Shown: in pieces, positions 17,232 to 26,161 of the stretch | Layout of the letters: the number at the start of each line of letters is the position of its first letter | Numbering within the stretch: the first letter of the stretch is position 1 | From: Kitasatospora sp. DSM 101779 | Lineage (GTDB): Bacteria > Actinomycetota > Actinomycetes > Streptomycetales > Streptomycetaceae | Length of the DNA stretch: 59,275 nucleotides | Direction of reading: 5' to 3' | Assembly (NCBI RefSeq): GCF_025655475.1 | Contig: NZ_JAHTIK010000001.1 | Coordinates: 3,642,831 to 3,702,105 of the forward strand | The notes under the pieces: model-generated | The model's database searches: none | What the model was told of the DNA's origin: nothing | The model's input: the letters and a program-made list of their open reading frames with translations, nothing else | Made by a program: the position numbers and the translations under genes

Positions 17232-19220
17232 ATGACCATGAACACCACGGGTGAGTCCCCCGACTCGTATGCGCACCCGGACCCGCCCACCATGGCCCTG
17301 CGCAAGATCCCGCCGCAGCCCCCGGAGGCCGGGCGCTTCGACGCCCCGTCGCAGGGTGCCGGTCCCGGGTACCCGGGCGTCCCCGCCCAGCCGGGCGCAC
17401 TCCAGCAGCCGGGCGTTCCGCCGCAGGCCCCCGCCACCGTCCCCGCGCAGCGCCAGGGCGAGGGCGAGGCCCCGGCACCCGCCGCGTCGGTCGGCCGCAG
17501 CGGGCTGATCATGGCCCTCGGCACGCTCTCCTCCCGCGCCCTCGGCTTCGTCCGCAGCGCGATGATCATCGCCGCGCTCGGCGCGGCGGGGCTCGGCGAC
17601 TCCTTCAACGTCGCCAACTCGCTGCCGAACGTCGTCTACATGATGCTCATGGGCGGCGTCCTGGCCTCCGTCTTCGTCCCCGAGCTGGTGCACGCCGCGC
17701 AGACCCACAAGGACGGCGGCGTCGCCTACACCGACCGGTTGCTCACCCTCTGCGGCGTCATCCTGGTCGTGCTGACGGTGGGCGCCTGGCTGCTGGCCCC
17801 GACGATCGTCGACCTCTACTCGAACTTCGACGGCGCGCAGCGCGACCTGACGATCGCCTTCGCCCGGTACTGCCTGCCGCAGATCTTCTTCTACGGCGTC
17901 TTCACCCTGCTCGGCCAGGTGCTCAACTCGCGCGACCGCTTCGGCGCGATGATGTGGACGCCGGTGCTGAACAACGTGGTCGCGATCGCCGTCTTCGGCC
18001 TCTACATCCTGGTCGGCAACGACGCCGACAGGGCCGAGCAGATGACGACCGGCCAGACCATGCTGCTGGGCCTCGGCAGCACCCTGGGCATCGTCATCCA
18101 GGCGGTCGGTCTGCTGCCCTCGCTGCGCTCCTCCGGGTTCCGCTTCCGGCCTCGCTTCGACTGGCGCGGTGCCGGTCTGACCAAGCCGATCCGCGCCGCG
18201 AGCTGGGCACTGCTGCTGGTCGTGGTCACCCAGCTCTCCTTCGCCGTGATCAGCCGGCTGAGCACGGGCGCCGGCGTCCGCGCCGCGAAGGAGGGCCTGA
18301 AGATGGGCCTCGGCAACTTCGCCTACACCAACGCGTACCAGCTGTTCGTCGTCCCGCAGGGCGTCATCACCATCTCCCTGGTGACGGCACTGCTGCCCGG
18401 CATGTCCCGGGCCGCGACCCGGGGCGAGCTGACGAAGATCGGCTCGGACCTGGCCGGCATGCTGCGCTCCTCGGCCGCGATGATCATCACGGCCACCGTG
18501 CTGTTCATCGCGCTCGCCCCGCAGATCGCCGACATCGCCTACGGGCACGGCAAGGTCACCGCGGCCGACTCGTGGGTGATCGCCCAGACCCTGATCGCCT
18601 TCGCGATCGGTCTCCCGGCGTTCTGCGCCCAGTACGCGCTGTCCCGCGGCTTCTACGCGATGGGCGATGCCAGGACCCCGTTCTGGCTGACGGTGGTGTC
18701 GACCACGGTCAACTCGGGTCTGTCGGCGCTCGCGTACTGGCTGCTCAGCCCGCGCTGGATCATCATCGGCATGGCCGGTGCGCAGAGCATCGCCTGCCTG
18801 GTCGGTGTCGGCCTGACCGGTTGGGCGCTCGGCCGCCGGCTGCGCACACCCGTTCCGGCGGCCGCGGCCCCGACCAGCCCGGACGCGACGATGGTGCTGG
18901 GCCTGCGCCGCAACGGCAAGCCGCGCAGCGGTCTCGACGGCGGTTCGGTCATCGCCCTGCACCTGGCCATCACGGCGGCCTGCCTGCCGGGCGCCGCGGC
19001 CGCGGTGTGGCTGACCGGCCGGATCGGCGACGCCACCGGCGGCGGTCTGCTGAGCAGCGTCGTGGGCCTGGCCGCCGGTTCGCTGGCCGTCCTGGTCTCG
19101 CTGTTCGCCCTGGCTCGGCCGCTCGGCGCAGGTGCGGCGGTGGCCCCGTTCGCCCGCAAGCTCCGCATCCCTTATCCGGAGCCGGCCGTGGCCACGGGCA
19201 ACGGCAAGCACCGCCGCTGA
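17232..19220 (+). CDS. murJ: MurJ/MviN-type lipid II flippase (MOP superfamily)
   Basis: 662 residues from ATG 17232 (a second ATG two codons on). The first ~80 residues are a Pro/Gln/Gly-rich cytoplasmic extension. A MurJ core of about 14 membrane segments follows: LGFVRSAMIIAALG, SFNVANSLPNVVYMMLMGG, VFVPELVHA, FARYCLPQIFFYG and QVLNSRDRFGAMMW. These are hallmark MviN sequences. It should flip lipid II or a related lipid-linked precursor. Actinomycetes carry several MurJ paralogues, so this may not be the essential one. The neighbouring wall amidase and the PAP2 phosphatase support a role in the envelope. Confidence 0.85.
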   Translation: MTMNTTGESPDSYAHPDPPTMALRKIPPQPPEAGRFDAPSQGAGPGYPGVPAQPGALQQPGVPPQAPATVPAQRQGEGEAPAPAASVGRSGLIMALGTLSSRALGFVRSAMIIAALGAAGLGDSFNVANSLPNVVYMMLMGGVLASVFVPELVHAAQTHKDGGVAYTDRLLTLCGVILVVLTVGAWLLAPTIVDLYSNFDGAQRDLTIAFARYCLPQIFFYGVFTLLGQVLNSRDRFGAMMWTPVLNNVVAIAVFGLYILVGNDADRAEQMTTGQTMLLGLGSTLGIVIQAVGLLPSLRSSGFRFRPRFDWRGAGLTKPIRAASWALLLVVVTQLSFAVISRLSTGAGVRAAKEGLKMGLGNFAYTNAYQLFVVPQGVITISLVTALLPGMSRAATRGELTKIGSDLAGMLRSSAAMIITATVLFIALAPQIADIAYGHGKVTAADSWVIAQTLIAFAIGLPAFCAQYALSRGFYAMGDARTPFWLTVVSTTVNSGLSALAYWLLSPRWIIIGMAGAQSIACLVGVGLTGWALGRRLRTPVPAAAAPTSPDATMVLGLRRNGKPRSGLDGGSVIALHLAITAACLPGAAAAVWLTGRIGDATGGGLLSSVVGLAAGSLAVLVSLFALARPLGAGAAVAPFARKLRIPYPEPAVATGNGKHRR

Positions 19221-19235
19221 GCCGCCGTCCGTGAT

Positions 19236-19266
19236 GGCGGGGCCCGGCCTCCGGGCCCGCCCCGCC
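19236..19266 (+). terminator. GC-rich hairpin after murJ
   Basis: GGCGGGGCCCGG, three bases, then CCGGGCCCGCCCCGCC, a strong imperfect stem starting 15 bp after the murJ stop. There is no T-run, as is usual in this group. Confidence 0.5.
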
Positions 19267-19352
19267 GCCGGGCGCAGCACCGCCCCGGGCCGCTGACACC
19301 CGCCCGCCTCCCGTTCGGAGCAGAACGGTTCGCCCCACCGGGTGGCTGCCCG

Positions 19353-19382
19353 TTGCGGAGCCCCTTGCCGACCCGTTAGACC
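19353..19382 (+). promoter_or_regulatory. Candidate HrdB-type promoter for the amidase gene
   Basis: TTGCGG (19353-19358), an 18-base spacer and TAGACC (19377-19382). It lies in the 324-bp gap 19221-19544, which otherwise holds only the hairpin after murJ. The leader to the TTG start would be about 155 nt. Confidence 0.35.
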
Positions 19383-19544
19383 GGTGCGGACCCGGTCTGC
19401 GGTGGACGGTCCCACCGAGGACCGGCTTCGCGCGCTCTCCGTGCGTCGGCACGCCGGCGGCCTCCCGCCGAGTGCCCCACGGGAGTTCCGGACGGGTCCG
19501 GCCCCCACGGCCGGTATCGGGCACGGGAAGGTCCACAGACTCCG

Positions 19545-21836
19545 TTGACTGCCGCGCACAGCACCGGCCGAGGGCCCGGAGGGGCCGCACACCGCCGGTG
19601 GCACCGGCTGCGGGCACCACTGGCGATCACCGCCGCGGTGGCCGCGTCCACCACCGGCCTCGTCCTGCCGGCCGGCGCGGTCACCGCACCGGCCGCGGTC
19701 ACCGCACCGGCCGCGGCGCGGGAGGCCGGCGTCCTGCAACGGCGGTTCGCCGACGCGGCGGCCGAGTTCGCGGTGCCGCAGAGCATCCTGCTGGCGCTGT
19801 CGTACCAGCAGACCCGCTGGGAGTCGCACCACGGCGATCCGAGCACCACCGGCAACTACAACGTGATGGGTCTGACCGAGGTCGACCCCGCCGCAGTGGC
19901 CAGGGCCGTCGGAGCCGGTCCGGTCCCCGAGGCGAACGGCCGCGGCGACGGCGCCCCCGCACGCGGGAGCACCCCTCCAGTCCGGGTCGAGGACGGCCCG
20001 GCCCTGCACACCCTGGACCGCGCCGCGAAGCTCGTCGGCGTCCCCGCGGACCGGCTGAGGAACGACCCGGCGCAGAGCATCCGGGGCGCGGCCGCGCTGC
20101 TGGTGGCGTACCAGCAGGAGGCCGGGAAGCCGCTGTCGGGCGACCCGACGGCCTGGTTCGCGGCGGTCTCCCGGTTCAGCGGTTCCCCCGCCGCGCAGGG
20201 CGGGGACGACTTCGCCGGCCGCGTGCTCGGCACCGTCAGGGTCGGCGCCTCGCGGATCACCACGGACGGCCAGCTGGTCACCCTGGCCACGGACCCCGCC
20301 GTGGAAACCGGGGCCGTCACCCGAGGCAGGTCCACCGACAGGGGCCCGGCCGGCGGCGTGCCCGCCTCCGGCGTCCCCGGGGCGTCCGACGCGAACGCGA
20401 TCGGCCCGGTCGAGTGCCCGGTCGGCCTCGGATGCGACTTCCGGCCCGCCGCGTACGCACTGACCGATCCCTCCGACCCGAGCTCCTTCGGCAACTACTC
20501 GATCGCCGACCGCCCCGCCGACGGCCAGCGGATCGACCGCATCGTCGTCCACGACACCGAGGGCGGCTTCGCCGGCTCGATCGCGGCCTTCCAGCAGCCG
20601 TCCACCCAGGCCAGCGCGCACTACATCGTGCGGTCCTCGGACGGCCACGTCACGCAGTTGGTGAACACCCGGAACGTCGCGTGGCACTCCGGCAACAAGA
20701 CCGTCAACATGCACAGCATCGGCATCGAGCACGAGGGCTACGCGTTCCCGGCGAACAACGCGACCTGGTACTCGGAGCAGCTGTACCGGTCCTCGGCCGC
20801 GCTGACCCGCTACCTGGCGGACCGGTTCGGCGTGCCGCTGGACCGGCAGCACATCGTCGGGCACGACGACGTCCCCGGCCCGCGCCAGCAGGACATCGCC
20901 GGCATGCACTGGGACCCGGGCACGTTCTGGGACTGGAACCACTACATGGACCTGGTCGGCGCACCCGTGCGGGCCGGCACCGGCGGTCCGATCCTGGTCG
21001 GCGGCACGGTGACGGTCGCCCCACCCTTCGACTCCGGCAACACGCCCCCGGTGGACGGCACCCCGGCCCGCCCCGAGAACTTCGTCTACCTGCGCACCTC
21101 GCCGAGCCCCGGCGCGCCGCTGATCGGCGGCGGCACCACCCGGGCCGCCGACTGGAGGGCCAAGGCGGTCTCCGGTACCGGCTACGTCGTCGCGGACCGG
21201 CAGGGCGACTGGACGGCGATCTGGTACGGCGGTGTGAAGGGCTGGTTCCTCAATCCGCACGGGCGGAGCGCCACCGCGGACAACCGGGCCGGCCGGACGG
21301 TGCTCGTGCCCAGGGCCGGCCGGGCCTCGATCCCGGTGTACGGCCGGGCGTACCCCGAGCGCGACGCCTACCGGCCGTACCCGGCCGTCGCCGCGGTCTT
21401 CGACCGGGCCGGTCTCGCGCCGACGCCCTACACCGCGACGATCCCGGCCGGGCAGGGCTACCTCGCGGCGGCGGACCGGCCGGTGCACGGCGCCTACTAC
21501 TACGCGCAGAACATCGGCGGTGACGCGCCGGACGACCGCACCTTGGTGGTCGGCAGCGACACCTACTACCCGATCCGGTACGACCACCGGCTGGCCTTCC
21601 TCAGGTCGACCGACGTCGACGTGGTCACCGCGCCCGCATCCGCGGGCGGCCGCACCGCGTTGGCAGCCGAGCGCCTCCCGGACACCCGTACCGGCGTCAC
21701 CGCACCGAAGGCCGGGGCCGGCGGCACGGGGCCGCTCGGGGGCACCGGCGGCGACGCCGGTGCCCGTGCGGGGGTCACCGATGTCCCGGCACGTGCCACC
21801 GATCGCCGGGAGGCCCGCAAGCCGCGGCGCCGGTGA
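19545..21836 (+). CDS. Secreted N-acetylmuramoyl-L-alanine amidase (Amidase_2) with extra N-terminal domain
   Basis: 763 residues from a TTG start with GGGAAGG upstream. A signal peptide (basic run, then LAITAAVAASTTGLVLPAGA) is followed by a domain of ~180 residues containing ILLALSYQQTRWESHHGDP and NYNVMGLTEVD, which looks like a lysozyme/transglycosylase-type fold. An Amidase_2 domain follows: IVVHDTEGG (Zn ligand His336), HYIVRSSDGHVTQLV, HSIGIEHEG and the HWDPGTFWDW ligand region. The C-terminal ~230 residues contain SH3-like wall-binding repeats (FVYLRTSPSPGAPLI, GWFLNPHG). It would cut stem peptides from peptidoglycan outside the cell. It lies next to the MurJ-type gene. Confidence 0.85.
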   Translation: MTAAHSTGRGPGGAAHRRWHRLRAPLAITAAVAASTTGLVLPAGAVTAPAAVTAPAAAREAGVLQRRFADAAAEFAVPQSILLALSYQQTRWESHHGDPSTTGNYNVMGLTEVDPAAVARAVGAGPVPEANGRGDGAPARGSTPPVRVEDGPALHTLDRAAKLVGVPADRLRNDPAQSIRGAAALLVAYQQEAGKPLSGDPTAWFAAVSRFSGSPAAQGGDDFAGRVLGTVRVGASRITTDGQLVTLATDPAVETGAVTRGRSTDRGPAGGVPASGVPGASDANAIGPVECPVGLGCDFRPAAYALTDPSDPSSFGNYSIADRPADGQRIDRIVVHDTEGGFAGSIAAFQQPSTQASAHYIVRSSDGHVTQLVNTRNVAWHSGNKTVNMHSIGIEHEGYAFPANNATWYSEQLYRSSAALTRYLADRFGVPLDRQHIVGHDDVPGPRQQDIAGMHWDPGTFWDWNHYMDLVGAPVRAGTGGPILVGGTVTVAPPFDSGNTPPVDGTPARPENFVYLRTSPSPGAPLIGGGTTRAADWRAKAVSGTGYVVADRQGDWTAIWYGGVKGWFLNPHGRSATADNRAGRTVLVPRAGRASIPVYGRAYPERDAYRPYPAVAAVFDRAGLAPTPYTATIPAGQGYLAAADRPVHGAYYYAQNIGGDAPDDRTLVVGSDTYYPIRYDHRLAFLRSTDVDVVTAPASAGGRTALAAERLPDTRTGVTAPKAGAGGTGPLGGTGGDAGARAGVTDVPARATDRREARKPRRR

Positions 21837-21892
21837 CACTCAGAGAGACCCGGCCGCGCCCTGTGTGAATACGCCACCGGCCCCGCGGCCGT

Positions 21893-21958
<66 letters not shown>

Positions 21959-22054
21959 AACGAGTGGACTCGCCGCGGGCGCACCGGCGGAGCGCTCGTC
22001 CCGACGGACTTCGGTGGTGATGTTGCCGTCCTAACCCGTGACGGAAGAGGCGCC

Positions 22055-23254
22055 GTGCGACGCACCCCCTACCGCCGGCTGTTCGCCGCAACGCTGGTCG
22101 CGGCGTCCGTACTGGCCTCCATGACAGCTGTGCCCGCCACGACCGTCCACGCCGCGAACGTCGTCGGGTACGACCGGGACGACTGCCCGCCGGGCGGTCT
22201 CGGACCGGAGCTGACCGCCCGTCTGGACAGCACCGTCGAGGACGTCCGCCGGCAGGCGGGCATCCCGGGTGTCGTCGTCGGACTGTGGATGCCGGGCCGC
22301 GGGAGCTACGTCCGTGCGACCGGCGTCGCCGACACCGCCACCGGCCGGCCGATGTCCGCCGACTCGTACGTCCGGATCGGCAGCGAGACCAAGACCTTCA
22401 CGGTCACGGCACTGCTCGAACTGGTCGACCAGCACCGCGTCGGGCTGGACGACCCGATCTCCGCGTACGTCGGCGGCGTGCCGGACGGCGATCGGATCAC
22501 GCTGCGTCAGCTCGCCGACATGCGCAGCGGGTTGTTCCCGTACACCGCCGACCCGGACTTCGTCCACGCCCTGCAGACCGACCCGTACCGAAACTTCAGC
22601 CCGCAGGAGGTGCTCGCGTACGGGTTCAAGCACGACAACACCTTCGATCCGGGCGAGGAGTTCGAGTACTCCAACACCAACCTCGTCCTGCTCGGTCTGG
22701 TGGTCGAGAAGGTCAGCGGGCAGCGGCTCGCCGACTTCGTCCAGCGGCGGGTGCTCCGCCCGGCGCACCTGCGCCACACGCTGCTCCCGCGGGGCGCCGA
22801 GTTCCCCGAGCCGCACCCGCGCGGCTACACCGACCAGACGCTGAGCGGCGCGGTCGAGGACGTCACGGACTGGAATCCCAGCTGGGCCTGGGCGGCCGGG
22901 GCGATGATCTCCGACCTGCAGGACCTGCGCCGCTGGGCCGAGGTCGTCGCCACCGGAAGGCTGCTCACCCCGCAGACCCAGGCCGAGCGGCTCAAGACCC
23001 TGCCGACCGGCTTCCCCGGCACCGGCTACGGCCTCGGCATCTTCGAGACCAACGGCTGGATCGGCCACAACGGCTCGATCCCCGGCTACGAGACGGTGAC
23101 CGTCTACCTGCCCTCGCAGCGGGCCACACTGGTCATCATGATCAACACCGATGTCGGCAGTCAGGGCCAGGAGCCCTCGACCCTCCTCGCCCGGGCGATC
23201 ACCGCGGTCGCCACCCCGGACAACGTCTACGACGGCTCCGTCCAGCCCCGCTGA
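22055..23254 (+). CDS. Secreted serine hydrolase, beta-lactamase/D-Ala-D-Ala carboxypeptidase (class C-like) family
   Basis: 399 residues from GTG 22055 with GGAAGAGG before it. A signal peptide (about 1-33, cleaved near TTVHA-AN) leads to the mature enzyme. Active-site motifs are SETK (Ser110/Lys113), YSN (Tyr205-Asn207) and HNG (in GWIGHNGSIPGYE). This is the Streptomyces R61-type DD-carboxypeptidase/esterase/class C beta-lactamase fold. It has no C-terminal anchor. It probably acts on peptidoglycan peptides or small esters outside the cell. A hairpin pairing CTGAGCC with GGCTCAG (23251-23294) covers its stop. Confidence 0.88.
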   Translation: MRRTPYRRLFAATLVAASVLASMTAVPATTVHAANVVGYDRDDCPPGGLGPELTARLDSTVEDVRRQAGIPGVVVGLWMPGRGSYVRATGVADTATGRPMSADSYVRIGSETKTFTVTALLELVDQHRVGLDDPISAYVGGVPDGDRITLRQLADMRSGLFPYTADPDFVHALQTDPYRNFSPQEVLAYGFKHDNTFDPGEEFEYSNTNLVLLGLVVEKVSGQRLADFVQRRVLRPAHLRHTLLPRGAEFPEPHPRGYTDQTLSGAVEDVTDWNPSWAWAAGAMISDLQDLRRWAEVVATGRLLTPQTQAERLKTLPTGFPGTGYGLGIFETNGWIGHNGSIPGYETVTVYLPSQRATLVIMINTDVGSQGQEPSTLLARAITAVATPDNVYDGSVQPR

Positions 23255-23563
23255 GCCTTCCGTCCGCTCCCGGCAGCCGGAAGGGCCGGCTCAGTGGATG
23301 ATCCTCGGAGCCAGCCCTTCCGGCTTTCCGTATCGGGGCCGCGGCGGTGCGGGCCGTCAGTGCCGGCGTGCCTTCGTCGGGTGCGGGTGCGGGTGGTACT
23401 CGGGGCCCCTCGGCGTGGGGTGAAGACGATAGAGGTGACGCGGTGTCGACGGACACTACCGACGGCCGCAGCCGGACCCGCCGTCGGCGACCGCCACGCC
23501 GACGTGTGGAACGGGCCCGAACATGTCCGCCCAGCGGACCGAAAAGGGGGGGAGCTTCCGTAT
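23255..23563 (+). other. Intergenic region before the lectin-like gene
   Basis: 309 bp. It holds the right half of the hairpin that starts at 23251, and the short palindrome GTGTC-gacg-GACAC near 23443-23456, which could be an operator. A GGGGGGGAG ribosome binding site lies at its end. No gene is seen. Confidence 0.4.
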
Positions 23564-24504
23564 ATGCCAAGCCAGTTCGTGAAACGCTCGACGGTCGCGC
23601 TGCTCGCCGTGGCAGCGCTCGCCGCCGGCGTACCGTCGGCCGGCGCCGCCACGGCGCTCGCGCCGAACAACACGCCCACCTACATCACCTCGGGTGTCGC
23701 CTGGGACACCACCGTCGGAGTGAATCCAGGTCAGGAGCTCGCTCCCGGCCAGCGCCTGAGCGTTCCCGGCGTCAGCACGGTGATGCAGTGGGACGGCAAC
23801 CTGGTCACCTACCTGATGACACCCGACGGGCGCCAGGGCCCGGCGCTCTGGAACTCCGGCACCTGGGGAACCGCGGTGCTCACGCGGTCATGCAGTCCGA
23901 CGGCAACTTCGTCATCTACCGCCAGGGCAGCACCCGCCCGAGCGACGCCCTCTGGTCCACCCGCACCTGGGGCCACCCCGGCATGGTTCCCAAGCTCTGC
24001 CCGGCGAGCGTCATGGCACCCGGCGAGTGGCTGCAGCCGGCCAAGGCCTGGCTGGTCATGCAGCTCGACGGCAACATGGTCCTCTTCCGCAAGCGGGACG
24101 GCGCCGTGCTGCGGAACAGCCACACGGAGCGCAAGCCCGAGGTGGTCGCCATGATGCAGGACGACGGCAACCTGGTCCTCCGCAGTGGCTGGACGATGCC
24201 AGTCTGGAGTTCGGGCACCTACAACAACCGGGGCGCCCACGCGACGCTCCAGGACGACGGCAACTTCGTCATCTACCGGCACGACGGCTCCAACCCGAGC
24301 GACGCCGTCTGGTCCACCGTGACCTGGCGCACCGCGGCCAGTATCCCCGCCCCGGCTGCCCCCGACAGCACGAAGGGCCAGCTTCCGAGGTTCACCCTCG
24401 TGAGCTGGCCCTTCTGGCGTTCTGTGCCCCGATCGGGCAGCGTGCCCCAGGCAGGATTCGAACCTGCGACACCGGCTTTAGGAGAGCCGTGCTCTATCCC
24501 CTGA
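23564..24504 (+). pseudogene. Frameshifted secreted mannose-binding (bulb-type) lectin-like protein
   Basis: From ATG 23564 a signal peptide (VALLAVAALAAGVPSAGAAT) and a first B-lectin repeat (VMQWDGNLVTYL) run in one frame to LWNSGTWG. The match then jumps to the next frame as NRGAHAVMQSDGNFVIY, followed by VMQLDGNMVLF, MMQDDGNLVL and TLQDDGNFVIY. The other repeat reads SSGTYNNRGAHATLQ, which shows that the two halves belong together and that one base is missing in the TGGGGAA run at 23864-23870. Without the correction the protein ends at 24154. The corrected frame finds no stop before it runs through a terminator into the tRNA gene, so the 3' end is also abnormal. The bulb-lectin QxDxNxVxY motif binds mannose in relatives. 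Confidence 0.8.
24372..24414 (-). terminator. 12-bp perfect hairpin downstream of tRNA-Arg
   Basis: GAAGGGCCAGCT (24372-24383) and its exact complement (24403-24414) with a 19-base loop. It lies 28 bp past the tRNA 3' end on the minus strand and can also stop transcription from the left. Confidence 0.7.
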
Positions 24505-24515
24505 GCTACTGAGGC
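24443..24515 (-). tRNA. tRNA-Arg (anticodon CCU)
   Basis: 73 nt with acceptor GCCTCAG/CTGGGGC, D-arm GCTC...GAGC, anticodon stem CGGCT/AGCCG with loop CTCCTAA, T-arm GCAGG-TTCGAAT-CCTGC and discriminator A. All stems pair fully apart from one G-U in the acceptor. CCA is not encoded. Confidence 0.95.
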
Positions 24516-24536
24516 GGGACGTGTCGAAATCCTTGT

Positions 24537-24565
24537 AGAAAACTCCTACCGAAGTCTTCAGTCAA
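24537..24565 (-). promoter_or_regulatory. Promoter of tRNA-Arg
   Basis: On the minus strand TTGACT (24560-24565), 17 bases, TTTTCT (24537-24542), about 22 bp before the tRNA 5' end. The -35 box is strong and the -10 box is weak. Confidence 0.5.
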
Positions 24566-24735
24566 GGCCCCAACAAGTCGATCGGCCCCTCGCAGGCTCC
24601 GGGGCTAGCGAAACCCATGCAGGTAGCGCAGCCGGCGGAGTCCCGTGGTGGACCTGGGGACAGCCTAGCGGACCAGCGCCGTGATGTTGGTGCGGGTTTG
24701 CGGAGTCGAGCTACGAGCCGCCTGACGGTGGGCAC

Positions 24736-26139
24736 CTACCCGGCGGATGATCCACTTCGTCGACGGTGGAGGGCACGGCTGGCAGCGTTCTCCGCCATCA
24801 CGAATCCAAGCATGACGAGGGTCTGCCGGGGAGCGCCGTAGGCGATCATGCGACCGTTCCAGAGCCGCCGGTCCAGAGAAGCGTTCGTGGACTCCGCGTC
24901 TGCCCGGTAGCCGGCGAGCTTCTGGAAGGCTCTGGTGCCCGGTGGGATCTGGCGGAGCCACTCGGGGCGGTTGATCTGCCCCAGGTCCTCGTCGCTCGCA
25001 TTGGTGGCCACCCGGATGCGTGCCTTGTGCCCACCATGTCGGCACGGGATCCGCAGCACGTGGTACCACCTGCACTCATTGGCGGAGGAGCGCTGCTCGA
25101 GCTTGACGACCGGCAACGGAATGTTCTCGCCTGTGCCGTCCTCGGTGATGCGACGCTCGGCCACCCGCCCGTCGACGGCCCACAGGTCGTGACGGCACTT
25201 GGAGCCGAGATAGGGCGTGAGGCGCCTTGGGCCGCACGTGCCGTGCTGTTTGTTGACCACCAGCCTGCCCTGGCGGGCGATCTCGTCACGATGGATCCCA
25301 CGGAAAGCGCCGTCCCAGACCGTACCGAGCGCGCCACGGGCTTCCCGGAACAACTCCTTGAGACCGTCAAGGGCCAGCCGGGCCTCTCCACCCTCTTGGC
25401 CGGCCGGCTGATGGCGCGCTTCGAGGATGACGCGGTCGCGGTAGTCGTCGCCGCGCGCAGAGAACAGGACGAACTTGGGACCCCACACCATCGTCTTGTC
25501 CCCGCTCTCCGCGTGCAGGCCGGAGCCAGGATCGAAGCGGTGGCGTTTGATTTCGCCGGTGGTGGTGTCGACCGTCTCGGCGGCAGTGGCCGCCGTGGGT
25601 GCCTTGACCACCGTGCCGTCACCGATGATGAGCTGCTGTCTCATCGGATTGGACCAATTCTTGGGGCCACCAGGGTCAAGGAGGCCTTGGGCCTCTGCCT
25701 GCCGCACGGCCAAGGCCCGATGTGCCTCCAGGAGGTCGGCCAGGCGGGGCAACAGCAGCCGCGTACGGTTGTAGAGCCAGTGATGCCTGGTGGGGCCGCA
25801 AGCCGGCAACGCATCGGCCTCCTGTCTTCCGAGGTTGGCGGCGACACCCTCACGGACGCGACCCCAGGTCTCGCCGCATTGCAGGTGTGCCGCGGTGCTC
25901 CGCGCCGAGCCGAACACCATGGTCAGGGCGTTGAAGATCACGTAGACATAGGGCGGGTAGTGGCCGGGGCGTCCAACACTTCCAGTGGCGTGCGGGGGGA
26001 TGAGGCGGGCAAGTTCGTAAACGGTGGGGTGAGCGGCGACGGCTTCGATCCAGTCATCGCGAGTGACCGCGTCCTTGTCCCTTGAGCTCTTGCGCGGCGA
26101 GCGCTCCCCCTTGGGAATGGCCTCTCCGAAGATGTCCAT
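24736..26139 (-). CDS. DDE-transposase-like protein
   Basis: 467 residues from ATG 26137-26139 (GAGG seven bases before; a GTG two codons earlier is possible). Acidic residues are spaced as in a DDE/RNase H core: IIGDGTVVKAPT near 170, GTVWDGAFRG near 275, and YRADAESTNASLDRRLW near 420, which is like the R..E..N/F helix of IS4/IS1182-type enzymes. The N-terminus with PPYVYVIFNALTMVFGSARS resembles the DNA-binding part of such transposases. The C-terminus is Arg-rich. The exact IS family is not recognised. It follows the recombinase-like gene and is probably co-transcribed. Confidence 0.5.
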   Translation of the reverse strand: MDIFGEAIPKGERSPRKSSRDKDAVTRDDWIEAVAAHPTVYELARLIPPHATGSVGRPGHYPPYVYVIFNALTMVFGSARSTAAHLQCGETWGRVREGVAANLGRQEADALPACGPTRHHWLYNRTRLLLPRLADLLEAHRALAVRQAEAQGLLDPGGPKNWSNPMRQQLIIGDGTVVKAPTAATAAETVDTTTGEIKRHRFDPGSGLHAESGDKTMVWGPKFVLFSARGDDYRDRVILEARHQPAGQEGGEARLALDGLKELFREARGALGTVWDGAFRGIHRDEIARQGRLVVNKQHGTCGPRRLTPYLGSKCRHDLWAVDGRVAERRITEDGTGENIPLPVVKLEQRSSANECRWYHVLRIPCRHGGHKARIRVATNASDEDLGQINRPEWLRQIPPGTRAFQKLAGYRADAESTNASLDRRLWNGRMIAYGAPRQTLVMLGFVMAENAASRALHRRRSGSSAG

Positions 26140-26161
26140 GGGCACGCCTCAGCCACCCCCG

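Noticed and set aside
16987..17235. 82-codon ORF before murJ with a fair ribosome binding site
   Set aside because: Only the first ~15 codons look coding, and the stop falls in the murJ start region. More likely leader sequence.
17055..21839. 1594-codon minus-strand open frame opposite murJ and the amidase
   Set aside because: Antisense shadow with repetitive composition and no ribosome binding site.
24443..24515. tRNA-Arg as the attachment site of the island to its right
   Set aside because: Elements insert at the tRNA 3' end, which here faces left, away from the island. No repeat of this tRNA's 3' end was found on the right.
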